A program made the translations under genes and the position numbers. A stretch of 64,000 nt of DNA, taken from contig CATKHK010000053.1 in assembly GCA_949751835.1 (NCBI GenBank), positions 62,001 to 126,000 of the forward strand, given 5' to 3'. This document shows positions 42,201 to 55,679 of this stretch, piece by piece; position 1 is the first letter of the stretch; each line of letters starts with the position of its first letter. This DNA comes from Blepharisma japonicum (Eukaryota; Ciliophora; Heterotrichea; Heterotrichida; Blepharismidae). The notes beneath the pieces are model-generated. The model saw nothing but the letters and a program-made list of their open reading frames with translations. It was not told the origin of the DNA and did no database searches.

Positions 42201-45200
42201 AAAGTCGCTGAAGGCTACATCTTTGCATCTTCTTCTACATCCCCTACAGCTGTTTCCTCAGGCACATATTCTTTATCAGGCAGTTCTTCAGCAACTTCTT
42301 GCCTTGCAGGCGACATGTGCCCTCAAACTAACGTTCAAGAAGAGCTAAAATGCCCATTAGGCTCGTATTCCTCCTCAACTTCTCAGACTTCTTGTACTAC
42401 TTGTACAGCAGGAAGTTACTGCAATTATGTGTCCTCTCCAACGACATGTTCAGGAACCTACTATTCGCCTTCTGGGTATAATACATGTGAATCCTGTCCT
42501 TATAGTGCAGCTTGTAGTACTTATTCGATCTCTTTAGCAGTGGAAGGGAAATATATTTCTTCAAATACAGTCACTAATTGTCCTTCTAATGAAGTTTGTA
42601 GTGTAAGATTCAATTTCAACCCTTATACTTGTCCATCGGGGACTACTTATAATTCAAATACCTGCAAAGAATGTTCTACGTCAACTGGGTGCTGGACAAG
42701 TGGAACAAGTACATGTGCAACTCCTTCATACCCATGGGGCCCTGTATGCTTAACGTGTATGTTTCCGATGTTTGCGAGTGGTTCTAATTGCAAGACTACA
42801 GATCCTTCTAATAAATATACATCCACTACTAGCGAAACTGCCTGCTTACAAGGGACTTTTTCACCTGGAAGCTTTGATCTTTGTTATGGCTGCTCGCCTG
42901 GCTGCTTTTGCAACACAGGGGCTACAACTCCATTGGATAGCATGTCATCTTCTTCACAAGTTCTGAACCCTCTATCAACAACATCTACAAATTGTCCTAA
43001 GAGAACTTATAATGAAATATCAGGGATTATAGATGTTTCTATGTGCAAATTATGCCAGCCTGGATTTAGCTGTCCAGCTTATACTGATGCTATACCAGCA
43101 AGTGGACAATGTTCTAATGATGGAGGGACAGGGAGTCCTGCTCCTGTATGCATTACATCTAATAAAGGTCAGTTTTCACCCAACGGAGCGAGCGATACAG
43201 AAACTTTTAATTGTCCATTTGGGACCTATGCAGATGATATTGTTGCAAGGGCAACTGGGGCTAATTGCTATGCTTGTACGTCAGGGCAGCTCTGTCCAGA
43301 AGGAACAAATGCATCTCCTAGTTCAGCATCAGTAGGTCGCTTTTCTCAGGATTTTAAATCCGAAATCTTATGTCCTATGGGAACTTATAACAGCGCTTCA
43401 GGACAAACAAGCATTTCTAGTTGCACCACTTGCTCTATTTATACATTCTGCGGCAATGGATTTTCAACACCAGGTTTATGTTTTCTAGGATTTACAGCCA
43501 AAACTACATCATCTTTGTGCGAAGTCTGTGGGACTTCAAGTGCAGCTACAGTTTGTGCTGCTTCTAGTTCTGATCCATCAAACGCACTCTCATGCAGCGC
43601 AGGATATTTTTGTCCTATTGGGTCTTATACAGTTGACCAATATTCGTGCGATGCTGGATATTATAGCTCAGCTGCTACTGTTAGCCCTGTAAATCCTAGC
43701 CCTGCAAGTGCTGCAGATTGTTTAGAATGCACAGCAGGAACTTATTGTGCAGCCAAAAGTACAAGTGCGACAGGGGCTTCGTGCTCAGCTGGGTTTTACT
43801 GCCTTATTGGATCTCCTATGAATAATTATTTTGCGTGTCCTCCAGGATCCTTCTCATCGTCCACTTCAAATGTGGATAATACAGGCTGTGGCACATGCAC
43901 TAAAGGGAGTGCTTGCATGACAGGGTCAAGTGCTCTCAGTTCATGTGCAGCTGGGAGTTATTGTCCTGATGGCACAGAAAGGCCTGACCAATTTGCATGC
44001 CCAGCTGGAACCTATTCTTCAAGCACTAGTTTAAAACAAGATGCTGATTGCTCTTCAACATCGATAACTGGTGTTGGAGTATGTGAGGCTGGGTATTATT
44101 GTCCATCTGGGGCAACAAAAGAATATAAGTGCCCTCCTGGGACTTTTATGGCATCCACTGGTGCTGGAAGCCTGGCATCTTGCACCACTTGTACTGCAGG
44201 GTATTATTGCCCAGATCCTACGTCAGCTGTTAATACAGCAGCAAAGCCTTGCGGATTGGGCTACTATTGTAATGCAGGAGCCACAGCACCTCTTCAATGC
44301 CTTCCTGGATACGTCTGTTCTACTACTACAACATCTGGCTCAACAATGTATGCAACTCCTTGCACAGCAGGGTATTTATGCTCCTGGGGGACTTCTGTAG
44401 CAACTACAATACCATGCAATGCTGGCTATTACTGCCCAACTGGCACTTTGGTAGCTTATCCATGTCCACCAGGGACTTATATGGGTTCCACTGGTGCAAC
44501 CGCGCTTAGTGACTGTTCACAATCGTTGACAGGAACTTATATCGACACTTTTGCAAATACCGGAAGCGGGACTACATGTACAGCAGGCTACTATTGTCCT
44601 TCAGGTACTAGCGATCCTATTCCTTGTCCAGCAGGCACTTATAACCCATCAACTGGTAAATCACTCTCCACTGATTGCATAGTGTGCCCTGCTGGACAAT
44701 ACTGTCCATATGAAGGTACCTCAACTCCTACAAACTGTCTTGCTGGAAGATATTGCGTTAAAGGAACTATCACCCCAGTTAAATGTCCAGCAGGGACTTA
44801 CCATAAAAATAGCGGCTCTACTTATTTGACAGCTCTTGCTGATTGTACAAGCTGTGATGCAGGGTATTATTGTGATCAGCCAGGCAGCACTGCAACTGCA
44901 GGACAATGTAAAGCTGGATTTTTTTGTTCTGGAAAATCAATAACTGCTACTCCAGTTGGTCAGTCTTATGGTGATATTTGTCAAGCTGGATCATACTGCC
45001 CTTTAGGAACTGCCACTCTTCAACCTTGTCCAAGCGGAACATTCAATAACTACCAAGGCGCAACATCTTCTAGTGACTGTATTGACTGTCCTCAAGGTTT
45101 TTATTGCTCTAGCACAACTTCTGCATATCCTACTGGACAGTGCAGTGCTGGATATTTGTGCGGCACAAAAGAAACATCAAGTACCCCATCTGGGAAGCAA

Positions 45201-48200
45201 ACACCTGCGGGCACTTATGCACCAGCTGGAAGCTACGCCTCAATTAATTGCCCAAGAGGGACTTATAACTCAGCTGCTGGCCAAGGAAGCTGCCAAACAT
45301 GTGATGCAGGAGCTTATTGTCAAACTACTGGGCTATCTTCTACTACTACTTGCACTATAGGCCATTATTGCCCTTCAGGAACTATTGACCCAATACCATG
45401 CCCTCCTGGGACATTTAGAGCCACAACTGGAGCAACTCAATTATCAGACTGCACCCCATGCACAGCTGGATATTATTGTGCTGGCTATGGCTTATCAGCT
45501 GTAAGTGGCCAATGCAGTGCTGGGTATTTCTGTGAGCTAGCCTCACCATTCTACACACCTCCTTATCTTGTAGATACAACAACTGATAAATATGGTCCAT
45601 GTCCTGCAGGCTATTACTGTCCTCTTGGATCTACTTCTAGGAGTGCGAATCCATGCTTGGCAGGGACATTTAATCCTTCTACTTTAGGAGCATCAGCCAG
45701 TGACTGTATTCCTTGCACAGCTGGGAGAGCCTGCATCAACACTGCCAATGTAAATGACAACATAATTTGTAAGGTAAATTATTACTGCCCACAATCAAGC
45801 ACAACTGACCAAGCAACTCAATGCGAAGCTGGATACAGATGCCCAAGCGGCTCTGCAAATCATATTAAATGTGAACCTGGGACATATCAAAATTTAGCAG
45901 GTCAAGGATCTTGCAATCCCTGCACAGCAGGGTTATATTGTCCAAGAGTAACTTCTGATCCCACATCAAATACTTGTCCAGCAGGCCACTACTGCCCTGC
46001 AAGTACGCTTTATGATAAACAATACCCATGTTCTCCTGGGACCTATAGCACAGCAACCTCAGCTGTTGATAGCACCACCTGTGTAAGCTGCTCTCCTGGA
46101 AAATACTGTGACGTTTATGGCGTAGGTGACCTCACATCATTAAACTGTGCTGGTGGGTTTTATTGTTCTTCAGGCTCACTTTATTCGCAACCGATGACTG
46201 GCTCTACATATGGAGGAATTTGTACAAGAGGAACATATTGTCCTGCTGCATCTTCAGCAACTACTAACTGTGATCCAGGCTATTACTGCTCTCAAGACCA
46301 AATGTCTACATCAGGGTCTCAATGCACGGCAGGTTACTATTGCGTATCCAAGTCTGTTGCCCCAACCCCTGTCAATTCAGTAAACTCAGCCTTTTCTGCA
46401 GGAGATATATGCCCCAAAGGGTATTATTGTCCATTAGGGTCAAGCACCTATACAGCTTGCCCGATAGGGAAATACATGCCTTATAAAGGAGCTGAAGGTT
46501 CAAGTGAATGCATTGATTGCCCTCCAGGTTTCTATTGTGACAAAACTGGGACTTCATACCCTGTTACAACTTCTCCTGCAAACGCTCCAACTGCTTGTCC
46601 AGCCGGGTACTATTGTGCAGGTGGCGAATCTTCAGCCACTCCAAGTACGTACTGCAACGCTGGGTATTATTGTCCTCAAGGAAGCTGGGAACCAATTAAA
46701 TGCATTGATGGAGAGTATCAAGATCAGACAATGCAAAGTTCATGCCACACTTGCTCACCAGGGAAATACTGTGAATCTCCAGCTACTGCAGAAACTGATT
46801 GCCCAGCTGGACATTATTGTCCTAGTGGCACTGGCTATCGCTATACTTATCCATGCCCAGTAGGGACTTATAATCCAAATACAGGATCATCAACGTCAAG
46901 TGCCTGCCAAGTGTGTGATGCTGGTAAATATTGCGAGACTGCAGGGCTTTCAGCACCAACAAACAGCTGTGCTGCAGGATGGTACTGCACATCTGGAGCT
47001 GTTATAGACAGACCAGTTACTTCAAGCCAAGGCGCTATTTGCCCTAGAGGATCTTATTGCGCCTCTTCATCTGCGACATATACCGCTTGTACAGCTGGGT
47101 CATATTGCAACCAGCAAGGTCTTTCAGCTCCTGTTAGCACCTGCAATAAAGGTTACTGATGCGGCACAAGTTCAACTACAGCCGTACCTTTAGACGGCAC
47201 CCAAGGCAATATATGCAGTGCTGGAACCTACTGTGCAGCAGGAGCTACAGTAGAGACTGAATGTTTAGCAGGGACCATGAGTGTAAGCAAAGGACTTGAA
47301 TTATCAAGTGACTGCCCAAGCTGCCCATATGGAAAATACTGTGAAACAACAGGACTTACGGCAGTCACTGGAGATTGCACTGCTGGGTATTATTGTAATG
47401 GAGGTTCAAACATAGCTACCCAAAATAGCTGTACCATTGGGCATTATTGTGCAACAGGAAGCTTTGAACAAGTTTTGTGTGACATGGGTTATTATCAGCC
47501 TGCTGCTGTTCAGAGTTCTTGCATTCAGTGTACTTCTACTAATTACTGCTCTGGAGGAACAAATCAACCAACTGCTTGCCCCACAGGTCATTATTGTCCA
47601 GTAGGAACCAGATTTGATATTGAATATCCTTGCCCAGCTGGATATTTTGCATCATCAACTGGCCATTTAGCCTGTGACAACTGTCCTGTAGGCTATGTCT
47701 GCGATTATGGATCTACTTCTGCAAGCATTACCTGCCCAACCTATTCTTATTGTCCTCAAAATACAGGAGTTGCTCCTTTATGTCTGGCAGGTACTTATAA
47801 CTCTGCAACTACTGGCTTACAAAAATCATCTGACTGTACTTCTTGTCCAGCAGGCAGTTACTGCGTTGATGGCCGAATTTCTGACCAATGCGAGGCTGGC
47901 TACTTATGTGTATTAGCTTCTCCAACACCTACTCCAACTGGAAGCAATGCATATGGCTATCAATGCCCTTCAGGAAATTACTGTACCAAAGGGGCACTTA
48001 TTCCTACAGCTTGCCCATCAGGGCTATTTCGAACACTTGTCGGAGGCGCTCAGTCTAGTGATTGCACACAATGTCCTCCTGGGTCTTATTGTGTCAATGG
48101 AAATCCTAACCCAATTTCGTGTCCTATGGGATACTACTGTCCTCAAGGAGTCAATAAGCCAAAGCCATGCCCTACAAGAACTTATGGAAGCAAGGCTGGG

Positions 48201-51200
48201 GCTACAGATTTATCTGCTTGCTTAGCATGCCCAGGTGGCTACTTATGCACGAGAACTGGAACTGGAGATTATACACAGTACCCATGTGGAAAAGTAGGTT
48301 ATTATTGTGTAGTAGGTGCCACTGAGCCAACTCCTTGTCCTCCTGGAACTTATTCGTCTTCCACCACTGCTGCTTCTATAGATGACTGTATTGCGTGTCC
48401 AGGAGGATACTATTGTCCAGGAGCTTCCTCTTCTGTTATATCATGCGAAGCTGGCACTTATTGTCCTAAAGGTTCTCCTATATCTAAAGCGTGTCCTATT
48501 GGCTATTACTGCAAAGTAAATACTGCAACACCTACTCTTTGTCCAGCAGGGTATTACTGTCCTAAATATGACCAAAGCAATCTTGACCAATATCAAGACT
48601 CAGATGAACCTCCTGTATCTTGTCCTGATACTTACGTATGTCCATCAGGCTCTTTTGAACCTTTGCAATGCACTCAAGGGTACTATGTTTCTAGCAACAA
48701 ATGTGTGCTTTGTCCTGCAGGTACTTATTCAGATGGAACATTTTCTAAATGTAAGAGCTGCTTTGGCGGCTATGTTTGTGTGTCTGGAGCTTCACGACCA
48801 AATCCTATTTCTTTAGATTATCATGGAGGCTACGAATGTCCTGAAGGCTACTACTGTCCAGTTGGCTCTAAAACTCCTACAGCATGCCCAATTGCTACTT
48901 ATAACCCTACAACAGCTCAGACAAGCTATGATGCTTGCATTGATTGTCCTAAAAACACCTATGCAGATACTGTTGGCTCAGCTAAATGTACACCATGTGG
49001 CTCAAATGCTTACGCCGACGTAAAAAGCACTACATGTTTATGTTATGGTAAAAACCGTTCATACCGCAAGACTGATGGTAGCTGCGACTGCAACCCTAAT
49101 TATCATTACATACAGGATGGAATCACATCAAGCCAAGGTGACTCTGATATTGACTGCTTCAATATTGTATACGATTACTGTGGAGAAAGCGGTATAAGAG
49201 ACTCATATGGAAACTGTGTATCTACCTCAAGCTGTTCTTCTGAATGTAATGGTGGGTCTGGAAAAAGGATGAGCGGAGTTGGGCTCTGTGAATGTGATGG
49301 AACTACAACAATTGATGACATTTGCAATAAGAACTGCAGAGAAAATTCATTGAAAACAACTTATTCAAATGGAGCTTATACAGTTACTGATCCAAGCACT
49401 GGTGAAACAACAACTGTAGATTTGGTTAATAGCAGCGGATACTATGGAAAAACAAGCTGCTCTTCAAGCTCTTGCAATGTATATAGCATTGATATGACTA
49501 CAACTGGCCCATTAGGAGTATATGGATTAGGAAACAAACTAGGCTCACTTTATAGCAGTTCTACCTCAAGAAGATACCTGACTGAATCATCAACATCAGT
49601 CACAAATCCTACTATCTGTATACAAATAGAAGAAACCTTTGTATTTTCCATTCCAAATGCCCAAAACTACCCTGTTTACGTTAAAGATTCTTTATTAAAT
49701 ACAAATAATGCTTTTGATTATGGAGCATTCGAAGAGCTGAAACGTATGATTGAAAATCCGCTGAATAATATTACATCTTTCGCTTTTACTTTTACAGAGC
49801 AAGGAGTATACGATTTCAAAGATGCAGCTGACGATTCTATGCATATCATTATTTCAGTCATGGGGCAAGGCCAGCAATGCTTAGATCCAGACATCCCAAT
49901 TCGCCCACGCTTTAAGAGCTCAATGTTAACTATGGGCACACAGACCAAAACTAACATTATTCAAGATCCTAATTGGCCGTTTATTATTGGCACCGCTTGC
50001 TGGCTGGTTGGTCTTGTAGTTTTGTTGATATTAGGTATTTACTTCTTCCACAATAAATCATGGAAATATGTAGTAAAAGAAAGAAAAAGAGCTTATCGAG
50101 ATAAACAAAATGAATTAGATATTGCAATTTTGACAGAGAAACCGAAACAAGATTCAAGTGATGAAGAAAGCATGAAGGAAGTAAAAAGTGATGTCAGACT
50201 TGAGAAGAAAACAGTTATTAAGGAAGAGGAAAGCAGAGAGCCAATGATAAATGATGATATTGATCCTTCTATTTTCCAGGCAATGTATGATAGATTGGTT
50301 GAACAGGATAGCCAAGCAAAAGCTGCATTTATGCAAAAGACTGAAGCTGAGCAGGAAGCGATGAGACATTTATTGAATAATCTTGCTAAGCTAAAGAAAT
50401 ATCTTGAAGAGACTCTTGGAGGTCTGGATGATATAAGTGACAACGAGGAAGATGAAGCTGCACAGCTTCAGCTTAGTCCTGAAGAAGAAATGCAAAAAGT
50501 TATGAACGGGTTATTAAGCAAATACATCAAAGAAGCTGACTACAAGACAGAAGCTGGGAAAAACCTTCTTTATGACAATATTGTAAATAATCCTGAACTC
50601 AGTGAAAAAGATAAGCAAGACTTAATCGCAGACTTCAATGCAAATATTCAAAGAATTGAGCTAGCCCTCGACAATGAAAAATCAAAGTCTCAGGAATCCT
50701 TAAATAAAAGGCTTATGGAAAGAGCTGCCAAACGAAGGCAAAAGAATGCTGGAAGCCAAATAGACTCCCCATCAGAAATCGCAGAAACCTTAGATTTCAT
50801 TAAAAAAGATCCTGAGCTAGCCAAAGAATTCTTCGAAAAGAAAAAGGAGCTTGATGTCAAAACAAATAAGCAAATCAATTTAGAAGCTGGAAAGCTCAAA
50901 GAAGAATTAGATGCGAAACTTAAAACTGCCAAAAACAAAAAAGAAGCTGATAACTTTGTAAAAGAATATGATGAAAATGTACAAGAGCTTGAAAACAGAC
51001 TGAATGGAGATAAAAAGAGACAAGAAGCAGAGCTAGCAGCCAGACTAAGGGCAAGAAAAGATAAAAAGTTTAAAGAAGAAGTTGTAGCACCAAGACTTGA
51101 AAGAAGAATGACCTCGATAAAGCAGCCAGAAACCTCTCTGGTGCCTACTTTTTTCAAAGAAGAAGATCACGTCCATGTAGAGCAGCTCGAAAAGCGCCAA

Positions 51201-52781
51201 GAAGAGGAAATGCAAATATTATATGAAAAACAAGCTGAAGAATTCCAAGCTGTTGCAGATGAAGTTGAGAAAGAACTTCCAATAGACCGAGAAGACGAAA
51301 AATCCCGCTTAGAATCTGCTTTGAAATTGTCCACAAATGAAAACGAAAAGAAGCAGCTCCTCAAAGAGCTTGAACAATTCCAGCATCTTTCAGTTGCAGA
51401 TACCACTAATCAGCATTCTCAATTAGATTCAAGGCTCCAAGAACGAAAACGACTCCGTGCCTTAAAAGAAGCTGAACTAAAGAGAAAGCATGAAGATGAG
51501 CGTAAAGCAGTTGAAGACAAGCAAGAAAAAGAAGCTGAAAACTTGAAAGATGATTTGACGAGATTGAGGCTTGACGAACTTATGAGAAGTAATACAAGCC
51601 CAGAAGAAATCGCTAGAAAAATCAAAGACATGATGGACGACAAGCATGAAACTGAGCTTGCCGCACTTTCAGCCAAAAAGCAAGCCAAACTGACAGAAAA
51701 GCAAACTGAGCTCCTTCAGCTTGCCCTTTCCCAAAAAGCTGACGAAATTGCTGACATCCGAAACAAGTTCAACAGAAAACGCTCAGAAATAGAAAACTCA
51801 AGTCTTCCTATGAACAATAAAGTATCAGAGCTCGCCAAACTTGAGAAAAAAGAAGCGGATGCCATGACTATTGCTGACTATAATTTCATTAATAGCTTGA
51901 ATAAAGAACAAGACAAAGCTTGGAGAGAAGTCGAAAGCGAATTCCGTCAAAAACTTCTAGACCTCGCTGATAAGCATTTACAAGATACTTACAACATCCT
52001 CCAAAGCATGAGATCTGCAAATCCTGCATTGTTAGACCAACACCTCAGACAAGCCCAAAATGAAGCTAATAAATTAAGAGACCAAGCTGAAAATGAATAT
52101 GAAAATAAATTGAGGGAGTTAGATAACCGCCAAGCTCAATTAAACCAACTACAAGGCGAAAGAGAAAAAGAAATTTCTGCTTTGCAAAAAGAACTTGATG
52201 ACGCTGACGCCAAGAAGCGAGAACTCGCTGAAATGGACAGAAGACGACAAGAAATGGCTGACCGTCAAAAACAAATGATTGAAGAAATGAAAAGAAGAGG
52301 AATTTCTCCTGAACAAATGGAAGAAATGATCAAGAAACACCAACAAGAAACCAGCGAATGGGAAGCTGCAATGGAAAGAGAAAGGCAGAGACAGCGAGAA
52401 AGAATGCAGGAGAAACTTAATATGAAATCAGCCAAACATCAACAAATGATAGAAGCACAAATCGCGAAATATAAAGAAGACAACATGAAAATGATGCAAA
52501 ATAAAGAAGACGAAAAATTGAGCATTAAATATCCCATTGATAAACCATTGAAATTATATGAGCCAATGTGGGATATTCAGACCAAGCTCAGAATTAGTCC
52601 TTTACCAGTTTATAAGAGAAATCCAGTTAAGGCTTATGCCGACTCTTCTGCGACTTTGCAATCGCTCTTAGTGAGAGTGAAAAGAGTAGAAAAAATCGTG
52701 GAAAATGTCGATGCGAATCAGTTTGAAAATATGATGAAGGCAATGGAGCATGTTTCCGAGATGATTGAAAAGCTTAACTAA
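39261..52781 (+). CDS. Giant receptor-like membrane protein, about 4,501 aa
   Basis: One gene with a 15-nt intron (40257-40271, GTAAAATTAATATAG) and TGA as Trp at 39474-39476 and 47157-47159. Signal peptide at 1-25, with MLKMIIAWLIIAFLS at its core. Next come short Cys repeats in a 105-bp tandem, then Ig-like and three Calx-beta-like domains (to about residue 900). A long run of GCC2/GCC3, or ephrin-receptor-like, repeats follows (CPAGTYxxxxG, CxAGYYCPxGT), about 45-55 units by spacing (42060-49020). A Cys-rich stalk and one membrane span near residues 3570-3595 (ACWLVGLVVLLILGIYF) come next. The tail is about 900 residues of charged coiled coil. Probably a surface protein anchored to the cortex by the tail. 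Splitting at the TGA or the intron gives false genes. Confidence 0.85.
39597..40016 (+). repeat. Four-unit 105-bp tandem repeat inside the giant gene
   Basis: Units begin at 39597, 39702, 39807 and 39912 and are nearly identical. Each encodes 35 residues with the pattern CTDTTxCKTCDGSNPGTC and then CIDHYGPDSLGAC. The last unit diverges at its end. The similarity at DNA level implies recent unequal exchange or gene conversion within this part of the gene. Confidence 0.9.
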
Positions 52782-53681
52782 TAGAATTTATTGAATTAAT
52801 TATTAAAGCTAGATTTAAATATATACTATGAAATAAGCAGCTTAAAACTAATTTTATGCTAAAAATATCCCTTAAAACTCTATTGCTGTTCAGCTAAAAT
52901 GGATTAAAATGGAAAGTTTTAAATTTATAATTTTAATAATATCAAAGCTTCTTGCTGCTTATAAACCTCAGAAATCTTCACCTTTATGGCCCAGGATTTA
53001 AATCAAATTCGTTTTGAGGAGGCTAGCATATTCAAGTTTTAGTATCGAGATATTTCTTCACAGGTGTCTAAACCAATTGGCGAAATGCAGCAAGACGTTT
53101 TAGAAGCTCATATAAACGCCTCGAAGGGTCAGTCTAACATGACTGTCTAATCTTTATCTTCATGCCCTTCCCCTGATTCAGCAATAAAATTTTGTGATTA
53201 TATCCTGTGCAAATTTCTTCAATCAGAGTCTTTATTTTTGAGCTATTTATAATTTCCTATATCTAAAAGTTAAGTTGAATTAGCTTTTAGCGAAACATGA
53301 TATTCATGGCCATGCAAAAATTATATTTGGTAGTCGAGTAATTTTCGACTGAACCTTCTTTTTAAGATATATGAATAAGTAAAAATAATATGAAAATAAC
53401 TTAAAAAGCTGGACTTTGAATGTGACATGAATTTGATAATTATTTGATGGAAAATGTTTATATTTCTACGATAAATATATAGATTTTATATGCTATTATT
53501 TTATAATCGTTATAAATACTTTAAGAAGCTTATAATGAGCCAGGATTATAGAGAAGCGTCTTTTTATTTATATTTATTATTAACTTACATTAATAACTAA
53601 TTAAGAAAATGTTATAATTATTATTAAAATTATTTAAATTTTATTATTTTTAAGCTAATTTTTACTATTCTCTAAAAAGCC
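52782..53681. other. Convergent spacer; possible small ORF relic
   Basis: This lies between the stops of the giant gene and the deaminase gene. At 52987 an ATG opens MAQDLNQIRFEEASIFKF, a TAG follows at 53038-53043, and then about 35 open codons (YRDISSQVSKPIGEMQQDVL...) run to TAA near 53151. The residues look protein-like, but the TAG is not removable by a 15-16 nt intron that keeps the frame. It may be a small pseudogene. The rest is AT-rich. Confidence 0.3.
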
Positions 53682-54740
53682 TTAAATCTCAAAATAATCA
53701 TTTGCAACTTTTTCTACCTCTTTTAAATAATCATTCTTAATGCTTTGGTCCAAAAATGTGCATTTAAAAGAATTTTTTGATAGTTCAATTACTTTTTTTG
53801 CCAATTCTTCAGAGCTTAGCCCAGTATTATGGTTGCAAAAATCAACATAATTCTCTACCATGGTTCCACCACCCCAAGTAGGTCCATCAGTATTTATCGA
53901 GATCAAGCATCCACTATTTAAAAAATCGTTATAAATATAATCAGTATTAGCAAACCTATCCAAGACTTTTAAAGCTCTATTGGAAATAGGGCACATGTCT
54001 ATAGGAACTTGATTTTGGCTTAAAAATTTCAAAAGGAATGGATCCTCTGCAGCCCTAACTCCATGGTCAATTCTACTGACATTAAGTGTATGAAGAGTAT
54101 CTATCATTACATCAGGAGGTGCCTCTTCTCCTGAATGCACTGCTAAGTACTCATTTTTAGGCCCAGTAAGTCCTAAATTATAAGCAAGATCAAAAATTGG
54201 TTTATAATACTTAGGTTGGTTCCTCAGCTCATTCCCTGCAAATGCAATCCCTTTAAACTTTTCAGAATGGTGCTTCGCAAACTGTATCGTACTTAAGGAA
54301 TCCTCAATAGTTGTATTTCTAGTTATCCCATATAATAAATTAGTTTTTATCCCATAAGTTGTTTCAGCTTCTTGGACAGCTCTCCAAATCCCATTTAGAA
54401 TTGTCTCTGGCTGAACTCCATGAGTCATATAATTGAAGCAATGGTATTGAGGTTCAGCATAAACAATGTTATTTTCATGGGAGATTTTGAAATAGCTTAA
54501 AGCAAGCTCGTAGAAATCCTGCTCAAATTTTAAGGCTTGAGAGACTGTAAGCAAAACTGATAAAAAATCTGGCAAGTCATTGAAGTGGGTGGATTTATAG
54601 AGGCAGTCTTGATAAGATAGAGGGAGAGTTATTCCGTTTCTATTGGCAATTTCGTAGACTCTGTCGATTGTGAGAGAAATTTCGAGATGTGTGTGTACTT
54701 CTGCTTTGGGGAGAGAATTTATGAGGGAATAGATATCCAT
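53682..54740 (-). CDS. Adenosine/adenine deaminase-family protein, 352 aa
   Basis: This amidohydrolase family deaminates adenosine or adenine in purine salvage. Zinc and catalytic residues are visible: H16 and H18 (PKAEVHTHLE), H202 and E205 (AVHSGEE), H226 (RIDHGVRA) and D285 (INTDGP). CPISN at 250-254 is also typical. The HFNDLPDFLSVLL segment and HCFNYMTHGV recall adenine deaminase-like members more than animal ADA. The usual Asp pair (NTDDP) is here Asp-Gly, so the second Asp, which contacts the purine ring in ADA, is missing. Activity or substrate may differ. The length is normal. No signal peptide, intron or TGA is seen. Confidence 0.82.
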   Translation of the reverse strand: MDIYSLINSLPKAEVHTHLEISLTIDRVYEIANRNGITLPLSYQDCLYKSTHFNDLPDFLSVLLTVSQALKFEQDFYELALSYFKISHENNIVYAEPQYHCFNYMTHGVQPETILNGIWRAVQEAETTYGIKTNLLYGITRNTTIEDSLSTIQFAKHHSEKFKGIAFAGNELRNQPKYYKPIFDLAYNLGLTGPKNEYLAVHSGEEAPPDVMIDTLHTLNVSRIDHGVRAAEDPFLLKFLSQNQVPIDMCPISNRALKVLDRFANTDYIYNDFLNSGCLISINTDGPTWGGGTMVENYVDFCNHNTGLSSEELAKKVIELSKNSFKCTFLDQSIKNDYLKEVEKVANDYFEI

Positions 54741-55184
54741 TAGAGTAAATTAGTTGGAGATTAATATAAATTAGTTCTGTGATTTTATCCTCATTGCATG
54801 AGATTATTTCCATTCTTCTTTCATTTCTTGATTTTAACATTTGAATTTTCCAATCCAAAATGATCAAGCAAGTATGTGGATAAAAATTTGTTTATAAAAT
54901 AATGAATAAAATTCATAGTTCTGTAAAATAAAAATGCTATAGACTTTGTTTAAAAATCTAAAATAGTGTAATACCATAGAAGATAGCATTTAATGCTCAA
55001 TTAATCTTGAATTCGTAGATTTCTTTAATAATCACAGAAAAAAGAATATATATATTGATTTAAGCTTAAAATTTAATTCCATGTTAATTTCACAGAAATT
55101 CCTTCAAACATTTGGTTATGGAATTGTTAATACAAAATGAGTTAAATAAAAAATAATAATAACAAAATAGCATTTATTTATATC
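54741..55184. other. AT-rich spacer
   Basis: Upstream of the deaminase start and downstream of the small LRR-like gene, both on the minus strand. No feature is recognised. Confidence 0.5.
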
Positions 55185-55613
55185 CTATTTAAAAGACATT
55201 ATATGTGGAATATCTTTTGCTTCTTCCTCATGCTTTCTATGATAATTATTCCGAGCGAACATTATTAAATCTCGCGTGTCATGAATATTCTCATCTATTA
55301 AATCCAAGCTTACAAGATTTTTAAGTTTAAAAAGACAATCCAAATCTGATTGTTGTAAACCGTTATTTTGCAAATTAAGTCCACAAATATTATCTCCGTA
55401 ATTATCCACCATAAATTCTAAAGTTTCTTTAGATAATTCTGAATCTTCGATAACAATGTATTTTATAATCGAATTTTGTTCGACCATAAATCTAATCATA
55501 TTACGTATAGATTCGTCTGATAAATATCTACCATGAATACAATCAGTTTTTTTGTTCTGTATATCAGAAGCATAAGGAATAACACCCTTTCTTTTTGAAA
55601 ATAAAGTAAACAT
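55185..55613 (-). CDS. Small LRR-like protein, 142 aa
   Basis: The ATG frame of 142 codons ends in TAA. The centre has two or three weak leucine-rich repeats (IVIEDSELSKETLEFMVDNY, ICGLNLQNNGLQQSDLDCL, LVSLDLIDENIHDTRDLI). The first 30 residues are basic, and the C terminus is charged. It is short for an LRR protein and may be a fragment of a larger one, but it has clean ends. The segment 60-110 bp upstream of its start holds a solitary copy of the 3' element typical of the secreted family. Confidence 0.5.
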   Translation of the reverse strand: MFTLFSKRKGVIPYASDIQNKKTDCIHGRYLSDESIRNMIRFMVEQNSIIKYIVIEDSELSKETLEFMVDNYGDNICGLNLQNNGLQQSDLDCLFKLKNLVSLDLIDENIHDTRDLIMFARNNYHRKHEEEAKDIPHIMSFK

Positions 55614-55679
55614 AAAAGATGTTCTTTAATTATTATGAGTGTAAAAAATTTATACAATAAAATTAATGAAACAAGGGAT

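Noticed and set aside
47157-47276. Two giant genes, one ending near 47159 and another starting at 47277
   Set aside because: The stop is TGA, which is Trp here, and the frame and GCC repeat pattern continue across it.
42037-51700. Many antisense and shifted open frames inside the giant gene
   Set aside because: They mirror the repetitive Cys-rich or charged coding sequence and show no independent motif.
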